Source: JAFMPW01 sp040830565 (GTDB lineage Bacteria > Bacteroidota > Bacteroidia > Flavobacteriales > Flavobacteriaceae). Taken from it: DNA of 19,587 bases. The stretch is from NCBI GenBank assembly GCA_040830565.1, contig JBFOMC010000343.1, forward strand, positions 1-19,587. Direction: 5' to 3'. How positions within the stretch are numbered: position 1 is the stretch's first letter; every line of letters starts with the position of its first letter. A model generated the notes under the pieces. That model searched no databases. It saw only the letters and a program-made list of their open reading frames with translations, and was not told the origin of the DNA. The position numbers and the translations under genes were made by a program. Below, piece by piece: positions 6,847-14,215 of the stretch.

Positions 6847-9693
6847 CTAGTTGATATGGTTATAATTAATGGACACGTTTACGTTGTTTGATGGATTATA
6901 ACTTCCGGCGTATTTAAGCGGATTATTATAGGGTTCATCTATTGTAAAACTTCCATTAACATTCTTAAAGGTCATTGTATTAGGTCCTCTCACCTGCATG
7001 AAAGGAATGTTTGTATTATACTCCATGTGGAAATTGGAGAAAGTAAATCCGCCTAATGTGTTAGAATTGCTCGAAGCCTCCAGGTTAATTACCGCACCAA
7101 TTCCATTTTTTGCAACATTGTAGGCGTCGCAATTCCTGAATTCTACGTCAAAAGCTTCTGCAGATTTTTTACTGAACAAAACACTTGTATTACTTCCATT
7201 GAAGGTGTTCCTTTCAAAAAGAACATCTCCTCTTACCGGATTACCGTCGCTACCTTCACTTAAAATAATTTCGGTGCCGGCTTTGCCATTAGGGCTTTTT
7301 GAATTATGGTTGAATATACAATCCCTAACCTGTACACTTATAGGAATGGAAGAACTAGTAAGCCTTCCGGTTCCTACCTGGAAGCCGGCACTGTCGTTTC
7401 CTGTAAATTTACAGTTGTTAAAGTTGATATTGACAAGCCGATCACTTTGGTAGTTGGGTTCTAAATCTACCCCAACCTCAGGATTAGTACCATTACTTTG
7501 ATTAAATTCTGAATTTCTAACCCATACATCCCTCGCACTGGTTATAGAAAGTCCGTTTCTTCTGTTATTGACACAAACTACATCTTCAATGGTAATATTT
7601 CTGGAATAATCTCCGGGACTTATTCCGGAAACTATAATACCATCACCCCCTGCATCTCTAAATGTCAGCCCTTTAACGGTTACATTATTTCCGTTCCTGA
7701 TACTGAGAGCATGCCTATGTTCACCATTAGTGTATTCACTTTTATTCATCCTAAATGTAGCCCCATAACCTTCTATAGTTACATTAGTAAAGGAATTGAA
7801 TCTTACCATTGTATGGTTTGTCAAAGGATAAGCACCGGCTTTGGCTCTGACTACTACGCCAGGCTCAAATACTATGGTCTTATTGCTAATGTTAGAAATA
7901 GACGTTGGGCTAAGTATCCAATCACTGTTTTGTTTGTCTATTACTATATAATTGCTACTAGAGAATATCGCATCTCTAAAGGCATCAGTGGCATCGTTAG
8001 CATTAAATCCAAAGTCGGACGCAAAGACGGCATTTGGAGGATAATTTCCGCCGGATCCTCCTCCACCACTACCGCCAGATCCACCACTGGCTTGATTAAC
8101 AGTGATAGTTACGCTGTCGCTATCCGTAAGGCCTTCGGCATCGGTAACTGTTAAGGTAACCACGTAAACTCCAGGATCATTAAAGGTTCTTGAAGGGTTA
8201 GGAGCCGCCGACGGATCGTTAGGCAAATCCCAATAATAACTTGTGATTCCTACATCGTCGGTAGAGTTACTACTGTTGAATTGTACCGTAAGCGGGGCAT
8301 CTCCCGTAATCGGATTAGCAGACGCTACAGCCACAGGAGCTTCGTTTTGTGAAGCTTCAGTTACGGTAATAGTTACACTGGCTTTATCTGTAAGACCGTT
8401 TTCATCAGCAACTGTTAACTCTACTACATAGGTTCCGGGATCGTTGAAGGTATGATTTGGATTCGCATTTGAGGAATTGCTTCCATCCTTAAAATTCCAG
8501 GAATAGCTGGCTACCCCATTGTCGTCACTGGAGTTACTTCCTGTAAACGAAACTTCTAAGGGAGCGGTTCCGTTGCGCGGAGTTGCTGAGGCTCTGGCTA
8601 CAGGTGCTTCATTGCTTTCCTCATTAACCGTTATGGTTACATTATCAGTAGAACTAAGACCTTCTGCATCGGTAACCGTAAGTTCAACATCATAACTCCC
8701 AACTTCTGTAAAGGTATGAGTAGGGTTGGTAGCTGATGACGTAGACCCATCTTTAAAGTCCCATGAGTAACTGGTAATTTCGTTATCGTCAGAAGAATTA
8801 CTTCCGGTAAATCTCACTTCCAGCGGTACACCGCCACTTGAAGGGGTGGCATCCGCTATAGCCATTGGTGCGGCATTTTCATTGGAATTGCTCTCGTTGG
8901 CACCTTCACCTGCTCCGCCTTCTTCAGCGGGAGCACTGGGTTCTTCTTCAATAACAATAGTTTGGGCATCTTCAGGAGCATTATAGGTCACAACAAGTTT
9001 GGGGCCTATTTTAGAGGGATGCTCTTTAGAAGCAAAAGCAAGGTCATTACCCTCCTGATGTTCCATTATGAGAGTGGTTTTCTCAGGAATGAGATCTGAG
9101 GCACTGAGAACGATCTCTTCCGTAGCTCCGATCTTGTATTCTTTAATCAGATTCCCCAACATAATATCTATGCCGGGAACGGTGCCTTCCGCCAAATTGG
9201 TTTCTGTCCAATCACTTGTAAGACCTTTGTGAACATTTATAGTTCCATTTCCCTCGTCACCACTAATGGTAAACTGCAAGGTTGCGCCTGTTACATACCC
9301 GCCAATATCTTCTATCGCACTTATGTCGAACAAAAGATAGCTGGTTCTGTGATCTTCGTCTAATCTGATGATATGTTGGTTGTACCCCTTACCACTTTGG
9401 ATATAGGCATCATGAGAAGGATTAAAAACGGTGGTCCTGCTCTCAAAGCCGTCTTCCATGGATTCTTCGGCCGGGGGTTCTTCTTCTGGAGTTTCTTCGG
9501 TCTGACTTTCTTCTTCGGTTTCGGATGATTCCTCTGCCTCTTCTTCTGAATTATTTCGCTCCTCAACATTTGCTACTTGGTCGTCTAAGATAGCATCTGT
9601 TAAAATATCGATGTCTTTACTACAGGAATTAAAGAGGAAAAAGCCAAGAAAAAGCAGCGCCAAGATCGAGACTTTGGTGGGGTGGGGTGTCAT
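6847..9693 (-). CDS. Large surface lipoprotein: acidic tether, DNRLRE-like domain, three PKD domains, Gly linker, beta-helix
   Basis: A 948-residue modular protein. Residues 1-24 form a lipoprotein signal ending in FLFNSC (acylated Cys24). After the cysteine comes SKDID, similar to the acidic export signals of surface lipoproteins in Bacteroidota, so display on the outer surface is likely but inferred. Residues 43-81 are a Glu-rich tether. Residues about 86-236 match a DNRLRE/CBM96-like fold ('DAYIQSG...SYLLFDIS'). Three PKD domains follow at about 274-357, 363-445 and 452-533, each with the Y-WDF/WNF/WDL core and TV.DA/EGL end. A Gly/Ser linker (537-549) leads to a C-terminal beta-helix (about 552-948). 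This module shares many words with the protein at 2702-3973: DKQ, RDAGGDGI, VDLEPN, GRLTSSS, PFMQVRG. It probably binds and/or acts on the cluster's polymer at the cell surface; the reaction is unknown. It is a single-gene unit with its own terminator. Confidence 0.88.
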   Translation of the reverse strand: MTPHPTKVSILALLFLGFFLFNSCSKDIDILTDAILDDQVANVEERNNSEEEAEESSETEEESQTEETPEEEPPAEESMEDGFESRTTVFNPSHDAYIQSGKGYNQHIIRLDEDHRTSYLLFDISAIEDIGGYVTGATLQFTISGDEGNGTINVHKGLTSDWTETNLAEGTVPGIDIMLGNLIKEYKIGATEEIVLSASDLIPEKTTLIMEHQEGNDLAFASKEHPSKIGPKLVVTYNAPEDAQTIVIEEEPSAPAEEGGAGEGANESNSNENAAPMAIADATPSSGGVPLEVRFTGSNSSDDNEITSYSWDFKDGSTSSATNPTHTFTEVGSYDVELTVTDAEGLSSTDNVTITVNEESNEAPVARASATPRNGTAPLEVSFTGSNSSDDNGVASYSWNFKDGSNSSNANPNHTFNDPGTYVVELTVADENGLTDKASVTITVTEASQNEAPVAVASANPITGDAPLTVQFNSSNSTDDVGITSYYWDLPNDPSAAPNPSRTFNDPGVYVVTLTVTDAEGLTDSDSVTITVNQASGGSGGSGGGGSGGNYPPNAVFASDFGFNANDATDAFRDAIFSSSNYIVIDKQNSDWILSPTSISNISNKTIVFEPGVVVRAKAGAYPLTNHTMVRFNSFTNVTIEGYGATFRMNKSEYTNGEHRHALSIRNGNNVTVKGLTFRDAGGDGIIVSGISPGDYSRNITIEDVVCVNNRRNGLSITSARDVWVRNSEFNQSNGTNPEVGVDLEPNYQSDRLVNINFNNCKFTGNDSAGFQVGTGRLTSSSIPISVQVRDCIFNHNSKSPNGKAGTEIILSEGSDGNPVRGDVLFERNTFNGSNTSVLFSKKSAEAFDVEFRNCDAYNVAKNGIGAVINLEASSNSNTLGGFTFSNFHMEYNTNIPFMQVRGPNTMTFKNVNGSFTIDEPYNNPLKYAGSYNPSNNVNVSINYNHIN
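8095..8874 (-). repeat. Tandem array of three PKD-domain repeats inside the lipoprotein gene
   Basis: Three consecutive repeat units of about 85 codons encode the PKD domains. Units 1 and 2 share FTGSNSSDDN almost unchanged and the SYSW(D/N)FKDGS core; unit 3 diverges (FNSSNSTDDVG, YYWDLPND). All three end in a (T/A)D.(E/N)GL(S/T) turn and an (V)TITV strand. The pattern suggests duplication of one unit, with 1 and 2 the more recent pair. Confidence 0.85.
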
Positions 9694-10185
9694 AAGCGGG
9701 GTAACTTAATTGTTTGGTAAATTTTTCTTCAGGGTTGCCAATGTACTATGTAAAACTTAGATTTCTCGATAAAAATTGCTATTAATTCGACGAAGCGCAC
9801 CAATTTAGCAAAACATTCGCTGTTTTTCGATGTACTGCACTTTTTTTTTAAAAAAATTATGAACGCCGTCAACAATTTCACGCCTGTTTAATAATTTGAT
9901 CTTTGAGATCACCCTTAAAAATTCGCAACTACCAATAAAAAACAGGACTACGAGTGGTTGTCTGGGGGAGAATACGGATGAAAAGCAGATTTAGACGTTC
10001 AAAGAAATCGATTTTAACATTTTGTTAAGAATAAAATCGATGAAGTGCAATCTTTGCACAAATTTTCCTACAGACAATGCGCTGTATGCAGGGTCTTATA
10101 AAACTTCTGAGATCAGCGAAAACACTAGGAAATTGCCTGCCTTCTAAATGAAAACTTGTAGTGAACTGAAGTTAATGAGCTGGAC
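9694..10185. other. 492-bp gap with inverted repeats and an orphan promoter-like element
   Basis: The gap lies between two leftward genes and holds no convincing ORF. ATCGATTTTA (10007-10016) and TAAAATCGAT (10032-10041) are perfect 10-bp arms. Overlapping them is TTAACA-TTT-TGTTAA (10014-10028), and next is GTGCAA-TCT-TTGCAC (10045-10059). Rightward, TTG at 10022-10024 and AATCTTTG at 10049-10056 resemble a Bacteroidota promoter with one -7 mismatch and a 24-bp spacer, yet only a 24-codon frame (10077-10151) follows. Upstream of the lipoprotein I found no exact leftward TAnnTTTG. The nearest is TAAGTTTT on the minus strand, about 65 bp before its start. A T-run/A-run (about 9841-9856) is also present. 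Confidence 0.4.
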
Positions 10186-11202
10186 TCAATAGCCCTTCTT
10201 TGAGCTTAGCTTTTGGTAAATGCTCATGGCCCGGTCCCTTAACTGCGGATCACAGTCAATTTCAGCATACTTAGAGGGGGTATGTTTTTTGTCACTCGTC
10301 ATAGAGGTTCCTATATTGAGCTCTCTCCCTACGTATGCAAAAACCTTATTGGGATCCTCTATCAGATCTTCAAAGGAAACGACGGTAAAACTGTCGTCAA
10401 AATGATCCAAAAGGTACTCGTAATAGTTGATCCATATTTGTACCCAGTAATTAAGATCCGTCAGGGCGTATTTGTCTTTATTATTAACAAAGTCCTCTGT
10501 TAGAAGAAAAGGCTTGTGATCCAAACCAAATTCATGATGACCAAGGTAATTGAAGTAGTCCAGGACAAATGGATCCTCCTGCTGATTTTTGGAAAAAGTA
10601 AGGTGCAACTTCATCAGTGAAGAAGCGTGTGAAAGAGGTTCTCTAAACAGGAAGATTATTTTACTTCCCTCAATTTTTTTTAGAGCCTCCAGACGCAAAA
10701 TATTGTTATTGTTTTTTGAGATGTATTTTTGCTTCCCTTTGGAGTAACAAATAAGGGATACATAGGTAAGGTATTTATTTAAAACTTTATCACTTACTTC
10801 ATGAGGCAATAACCCCTCTTTTATATAGGAATCGTTTAGAAATACCTTCCAAAAATACTCATCAAACTCTTCAGGAGAATTCCCGTCAATAATAATACCG
10901 TCGCCATGTGCTCTCTCGTGCTTCTCTAGTTTTAGTTTTTTATTCCAGAGATTAGGTGAAAGTAAAATAGGCATATTGGAATACTGCAAGGAGGCATACT
11001 CCTGAGTGTAAAAGATCTTGTTCATAAGAGCTGTGGTCCCCGATCTGGCTAAGCCGGTAATGAACACATACTGTTCAACTGCCTGCTTCTTGGCTTTGGC
11101 ACCGTGCATTATTTCCTCTAATTCCAGGGAAGATTTGGAAAGAAAGTAGTTAGAAAGATAGAGCTTATGAAGATTCTTTTCTGCTTTTGAGTAACTTGAC
11201 AT
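10186..11202 (-). CDS. PAPS-dependent sulfotransferase family protein
   Basis: A 338-residue cytoplasmic-looking protein. The 5'-phosphosulfate-binding loop is GLARSGTT (50-57), after the strand YVFIT. The 3'-phosphate-binding motif is FLFREPLSHASS (184-195), with Arg187 and a serine at 194/195. These two motifs define the PAPS sulfotransferase fold, which moves sulfate from PAPS to a hydroxyl or amine, here probably on a polymer precursor or lipid-linked sugar. The start at 11202 lies inside the upstream membrane-protein gene (38-bp overlap, different frame), which suggests translational coupling. Met32 would be an alternative start still upstream of the loop. It is the last gene of the compact module running from 13053. 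Substrate is unknown. Confidence 0.88.
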   Translation of the reverse strand: MSSYSKAEKNLHKLYLSNYFLSKSSLELEEIMHGAKAKKQAVEQYVFITGLARSGTTALMNKIFYTQEYASLQYSNMPILLSPNLWNKKLKLEKHERAHGDGIIIDGNSPEEFDEYFWKVFLNDSYIKEGLLPHEVSDKVLNKYLTYVSLICYSKGKQKYISKNNNNILRLEALKKIEGSKIIFLFREPLSHASSLMKLHLTFSKNQQEDPFVLDYFNYLGHHEFGLDHKPFLLTEDFVNNKDKYALTDLNYWVQIWINYYEYLLDHFDDSFTVVSFEDLIEDPNKVFAYVGRELNIGTSMTSDKKHTPSKYAEIDCDPQLRDRAMSIYQKLSSKKGY

Positions 11203-11560
11203 ATTGCTTTTTTAGAACGATGTAAAGTACGACGGCCAATACGGATATCAGAATGCCTTCCAGGCTATAAAGTACGGCGGAGTTTATCCCGGGAAAAAAT
11301 CGTTCGAGAATGAAAATCAGTGCGAAAGGCGCTATAAACAGAAGAATGCTGCCAATCAATTTAAGCAGGTAACCAATTTGTTTTGAAACCTGCTGCATTA
11401 GTGCCTTCTGCTTTTCCTCATCGCTGAGCTCCTTATCGCCCATCACCTGCAACTGAGATTTATAGGAAGAAGTTAGGTTTTTAACCAAGGCGACTATGCC
11501 TAAATTATCAAAGATAAAACAGGACAACAGCGTTAGAATAAATATGAGTAAATAAATCAA
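11165..11560 (-). CDS. Small three-helix membrane protein of unknown function
   Basis: A 131-residue protein with hydrophobic segments at about 2-26, 63-86 and 95-117, separated by a charged loop (residues 40-60, GDKELSDEEKQ) and ending in a basic tail (KKQYVKLLKSRKESS). I do not recognise the family. The start is a TTG at 11560, immediately after the stop of the 50-residue gene. AAGGA sits about 5-6 bases upstream, and the next in-frame ATG (Met40) would delete the first membrane helix, so TTG is preferred. It overlaps the following sulfotransferase by 38 bp. Position between an arylsulfotransferase-like protein and a sulfotransferase suggests a role tied to sulfation or to anchoring those enzymes; this is inference only. 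Confidence 0.75.
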   Translation of the reverse strand: MIYLLIFILTLLSCFIFDNLGIVALVKNLTSSYKSQLQVMGDKELSDEEKQKALMQQVSKQIGYLLKLIGSILLFIAPFALIFILERFFPGINSAVLYSLEGILISVLAVVLYIVLKKQYVKLLKSRKESS

Positions 11561-11713
11561 CTATTCCTTTGTTTTTTTTCCTTTAAGGAATCCAAAGAAT
11601 CGTTTAAGTGGTAACCAGAAAATGGCCACCAGAAAAGCGAAAAAAGTCAGGAAAACTCCTGTAATTACTGCTATTATCCCGCCCCCAAGGCCAGGTCCTA
11701 AATATAAAAACAT
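11561..11713 (-). CDS. 50-residue glycine-rich single-helix membrane protein
   Basis: An ATG at 11713 opens a 50-codon frame ending in TAG at 11561-11563. The product begins MFLYLGPGLGGG, continues as one hydrophobic helix (about residues 8-36), and ends in a strongly basic tail (KRFFGFLKGKKTKE), predicting an N-out, C-in topology. Only 11 bp separate it from the arylsulfotransferase-like gene upstream, and zero bp from the TTG of the next gene, so it fits exactly into an otherwise unexplained slot of a tight operon. The GPGLGGG start followed by a helix and basic tail resembles small uncharacterised Bacteroidota membrane proteins, from memory only. Function unknown; perhaps a subunit or adaptor for a neighbouring membrane enzyme. 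Confidence 0.72.
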   Translation of the reverse strand: MFLYLGPGLGGGIIAVITGVFLTFFAFLVAIFWLPLKRFFGFLKGKKTKE

Positions 11714-11724
11714 AGGTTATAATT

Positions 11725-13053
11725 TTAATAAATTAATCTACTCCAGAACAGACTGGATATATGCTTGTCATCAATTCTTCTGACGTATTCTATCTTGGTA
11801 TTTATAGAATCGCCGAATATGATCCTTCCATTATTTGTATCCTCCACGAAAACATCACCGTTTGGAAGAACGTCACATCTTCCGGAGGTATAGGTCTTAA
11901 TCTCCTCTTTTTTCATGAGCCTGCTGTAGGGAGTATAGACCGAATCTTTTTCAAAATTATAAATATAAACGTCGTTGTGGGACCTTTTGTTGCTAAAAAA
12001 TAAGGTTTCTTTGGTAATGCTGCCGTCCATAACACTTTCCTCTCTTATAACATCATTTCCAAAAACCACGATTTTATCTCCATCCAAGAAATCTGCATCA
12101 TGTTGGTTGTACCATGGCCCTCGTCTTAACCACAATATTTTATCTGTGGAAGGGCGATACAAGAAAACGGTACTCAGATTTCGGCACGATATTAATAGGT
12201 CTCCCTTTTTCCAATAAGGAGAATCCGTCAGCGCCGGCTGAATATCGTTCAGGTGAATAGGATCGCTATTAAATTGACCTTTACCAAGCAAAAGTCTTTC
12301 ATAACCGTTTTCGACTAATATTTTTAGAACGGATTTAGTAAATAAGGTTTCACCGGTATCCGGATCTATTTTTGTGATCTCATCATCCATAAGCACCTCC
12401 TTGTAATCCTCGTAGTTTTGAGGAAGGAAATCGTATTCATTCGAATGAAATGACCTGGTACAGGAATACACATTACCATCCAAATCAAATTCAGTGCTGT
12501 GATGGTATCTCTTGTCATTTTTTAGCCAATCAATCTCATTGTTCTTATTTACCTTGACAAGTAGGCTTGTTAGTTGCGAACTCAGAATTAAAGCACTATC
12601 CTTCGTCAACAAGGGATGTAAAAAGTACAAATCACTTCCTTTTACAGGCTTTTCGGGATTAGTTTCATTATAGGCCTGATCAAAAAGCAATGCATTATCT
12701 GGCTCCCAACTTTTAAGGACCTTATTTTGATGTAAATCGACCAATTCAAACTTTTGACCAAAGCGTTCATCTTTGTAAGAAACGAGTAGTTTAGGATAAC
12801 TATCTGGTATTCCTGATGCTTGTAAATCCAGGCCTCCCTTGGCCTCATCATTTACCACCAAAAACTCTCCCGGCTTTAAGCTTTGTTTAGCCAGAGAAGG
12901 GATCTCTGCAATAAATTTGACCGGTTTGGCAATAAAGCCCCAGCGTTCACCTCCGTCCTTGTTTAAATAAATATTTCTGGTAAGCGCTGCTAAAAGCATT
13001 GAATAAAAAAACAAGCCCGCTACGATGATAAAAAGAATCCTTAGTCTTTTCAT
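11725..13053 (-). CDS. Membrane-anchored arylsulfotransferase (ASST)-like beta-propeller protein
   Basis: A 442-residue protein with a basic start (MKRLR) and one N-terminal hydrophobic helix (about 6-24) acting as anchor or uncleaved signal. The rest should be periplasmic. The ASST-like propeller is recognised by HHSTEFDLDGNVY (184-196), DPIHLNDIQP (264-273), LLISCRNLSTVFLY (286-299), WLRRGPWYNQHDADF (308-322) and SGRCDVLPNGDVFVED (390-405), with candidate active-site His184/185, His267 and His318. Classical ASST enzymes move sulfate between phenolic compounds through a sulfo-histidine, without PAPS. Whether this branch does the same or acts on the polymer is unknown. It heads the four-gene sulfation-like module. 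It could instead be a propeller without transfer activity. Confidence 0.75.
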   Translation of the reverse strand: MKRLRILFIIVAGLFFYSMLLAALTRNIYLNKDGGERWGFIAKPVKFIAEIPSLAKQSLKPGEFLVVNDEAKGGLDLQASGIPDSYPKLLVSYKDERFGQKFELVDLHQNKVLKSWEPDNALLFDQAYNETNPEKPVKGSDLYFLHPLLTKDSALILSSQLTSLLVKVNKNNEIDWLKNDKRYHHSTEFDLDGNVYSCTRSFHSNEYDFLPQNYEDYKEVLMDDEITKIDPDTGETLFTKSVLKILVENGYERLLLGKGQFNSDPIHLNDIQPALTDSPYWKKGDLLISCRNLSTVFLYRPSTDKILWLRRGPWYNQHDADFLDGDKIVVFGNDVIREESVMDGSITKETLFFSNKRSHNDVYIYNFEKDSVYTPYSRLMKKEEIKTYTSGRCDVLPNGDVFVEDTNNGRIIFGDSINTKIEYVRRIDDKHISSLFWSRLIY

Positions 13054-13078
13054 GGGTTAAAAACCAATTAATTTTTGT

Positions 13079-13086
13079 CAAAAATA
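13079..13086 (-). promoter_or_regulatory. Possible -7 promoter element for the arylsulfotransferase-like module
   Basis: The minus strand reads TATTTTTG here, an exact TAnnTTTG match, in the 36-bp gap before the ATG at 13053, giving a leader of about 20 bases. No TTG is seen at a good -33 distance, and the sequence is AT-rich, so a chance match is possible. If real, the downstream four genes have their own promoter. Confidence 0.25.
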
Positions 13087-13089
13087 CTA

Positions 13090-14091
13090 CTATCGTTCCA
13101 AATTATTCCAGTACCATGCCACGGCTTCTTTCAGCCCTTTTTTCATATCGAAACTAGGGTCGTAGTTAAGAAGCGTTCTAGCTTTATCTATAGATGCCAA
13201 AGAGTGTGGTACGTCACCAGCTCTTTCTTCTCCATAAATTGCTGAGATCTTGCCAATTTCCGGGTCAAAATCTGAGAGATATTCTTTTAAAAGATCAAAA
13301 AGTTCATTGAGGGTCGTTCGCTCGCCATAGGCCACATTATAGACTGTATTTATGGCCTCCGGATGTGTAGTTGTTATTGATCTGATATTGGCCTCAACAA
13401 CATTGTCTATATAGGTAAAATCTCTTGAGAAACTACCATCTCCATTAATTCTGGGAGATTCATGACTTACAAGCTGTAATACGAATTTTGGAATTACCGC
13501 CGCATAAGCCCCATTGGGATCCTGATGTCTTCCAAAAACATTGAAGTAGCGAAGGCCAATGGTTTGTATTCCATAAGTCTTGCTGAAAACATCAGCGTAC
13601 AACTCGTTCACATATTTGGTAATAGCATAAGGTGAAAGTGGCTTGCCAATTTCATCTTCGACCTTTGGTAAGGAAACAGAATCTCCATATGTTGAAGAGC
13701 TGGCGGCATAAACAAAACGCTTCACTTTGGCGTCTCTCGATGCAATCAGCATATTTAGAAAACCAGAAACGTTAACATCATTACTGGTAATAGGATCATT
13801 TATGGATCTTGGGACGGAACCTAAGGCCGCCTGATGCAATACATAATCCACTCCTGCGCAGGCATTATGACAGCTTTCCAAATCCCTTATATCTCCTTCA
13901 ATGAGCTCAAAATTTGAATACCCCTCTAAAGGAGTGACATTTTCTTTTTTGCCTGTTGAGAAATTATCCAGACACTTTACTTTATTCCCGTTTTCCAAAA
14001 GCGCCTTGCAGAGATTGGAACCAATGAAGCCCGCTCCTCCGGTAACCAGGACCGTAAAGTCCGAATTAAGGTTCAAATGCTTAATGTTCAT
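13090..14091 (-). CDS. UDP-N-acetylglucosamine/galactosamine 4-epimerase, WbpP/TviC-type
   Basis: A 333-residue extended short-chain dehydrogenase/reductase. The NAD-binding motif is GGAGFIGS (18-25). The active site shows AASSSTYGD (129-137) and Tyr155/Lys159 in SPYAITKY. The LHQAALGSVPRSINDP stretch (85-100) and RYFNVFGRHQDP (181-192) are characteristic of the WbpP/TviC/Gne branch, which interconverts UDP-GlcNAc and UDP-GalNAc (or the corresponding uronic acids). Together with the TviB-like dehydrogenase at 1143-2420 it makes a complete UDP-GlcNAc to UDP-GalNAcA route, although the two genes lie about 10.7 kb apart. About 10 extra residues precede the Rossmann strand, acceptable for this family. 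It is 36 bp upstream of the arylsulfotransferase-like gene. Confidence 0.88.
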   Translation of the reverse strand: MNIKHLNLNSDFTVLVTGGAGFIGSNLCKALLENGNKVKCLDNFSTGKKENVTPLEGYSNFELIEGDIRDLESCHNACAGVDYVLHQAALGSVPRSINDPITSNDVNVSGFLNMLIASRDAKVKRFVYAASSSTYGDSVSLPKVEDEIGKPLSPYAITKYVNELYADVFSKTYGIQTIGLRYFNVFGRHQDPNGAYAAVIPKFVLQLVSHESPRINGDGSFSRDFTYIDNVVEANIRSITTTHPEAINTVYNVAYGERTTLNELFDLLKEYLSDFDPEIGKISAIYGEERAGDVPHSLASIDKARTLLNYDPSFDMKKGLKEAVAWYWNNLER

Positions 14092-14215
14092 TATAATTAT
14101 TTAGGGTGGCTAAACTTACCTCTAGCTGTTTTAAAACCGCTGCAAAGAACGGCAACCGTTTTAATATGATGACATTTAATAGTTTAAATGACTAAAAAAT
14201 GGCTATATGGTAGTC

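Noticed and set aside
7711..8154. Rightward 147-codon frame inside the lipoprotein gene
   Set aside because: Antisense shadow of a gene whose domains are clear in the other strand; its own product is low-complexity and family-less.
8095..8874. Repeat-rich stretch considered as CRISPR or minisatellite
   Set aside because: The periodicity is about 250 bp, in frame and explained by three PKD domains; there are no short identical repeats with unique spacers.
10282..10503. Rightward 73-codon frame downstream of the orphan promoter-like element
   Set aside because: Considered as the target of that promoter, but it is antisense to the sulfotransferase and shows no protein-like motif.
14131..14164. 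Inverted repeat TTAAAAC/GTTTTAA with an inner AACGG-CAA-CCGTT hairpin, as a terminator
   Set aside because: The leftward side lacks a T-run and the stems are short, so I could not support it as a terminator for the sulfotransferase at 14216.
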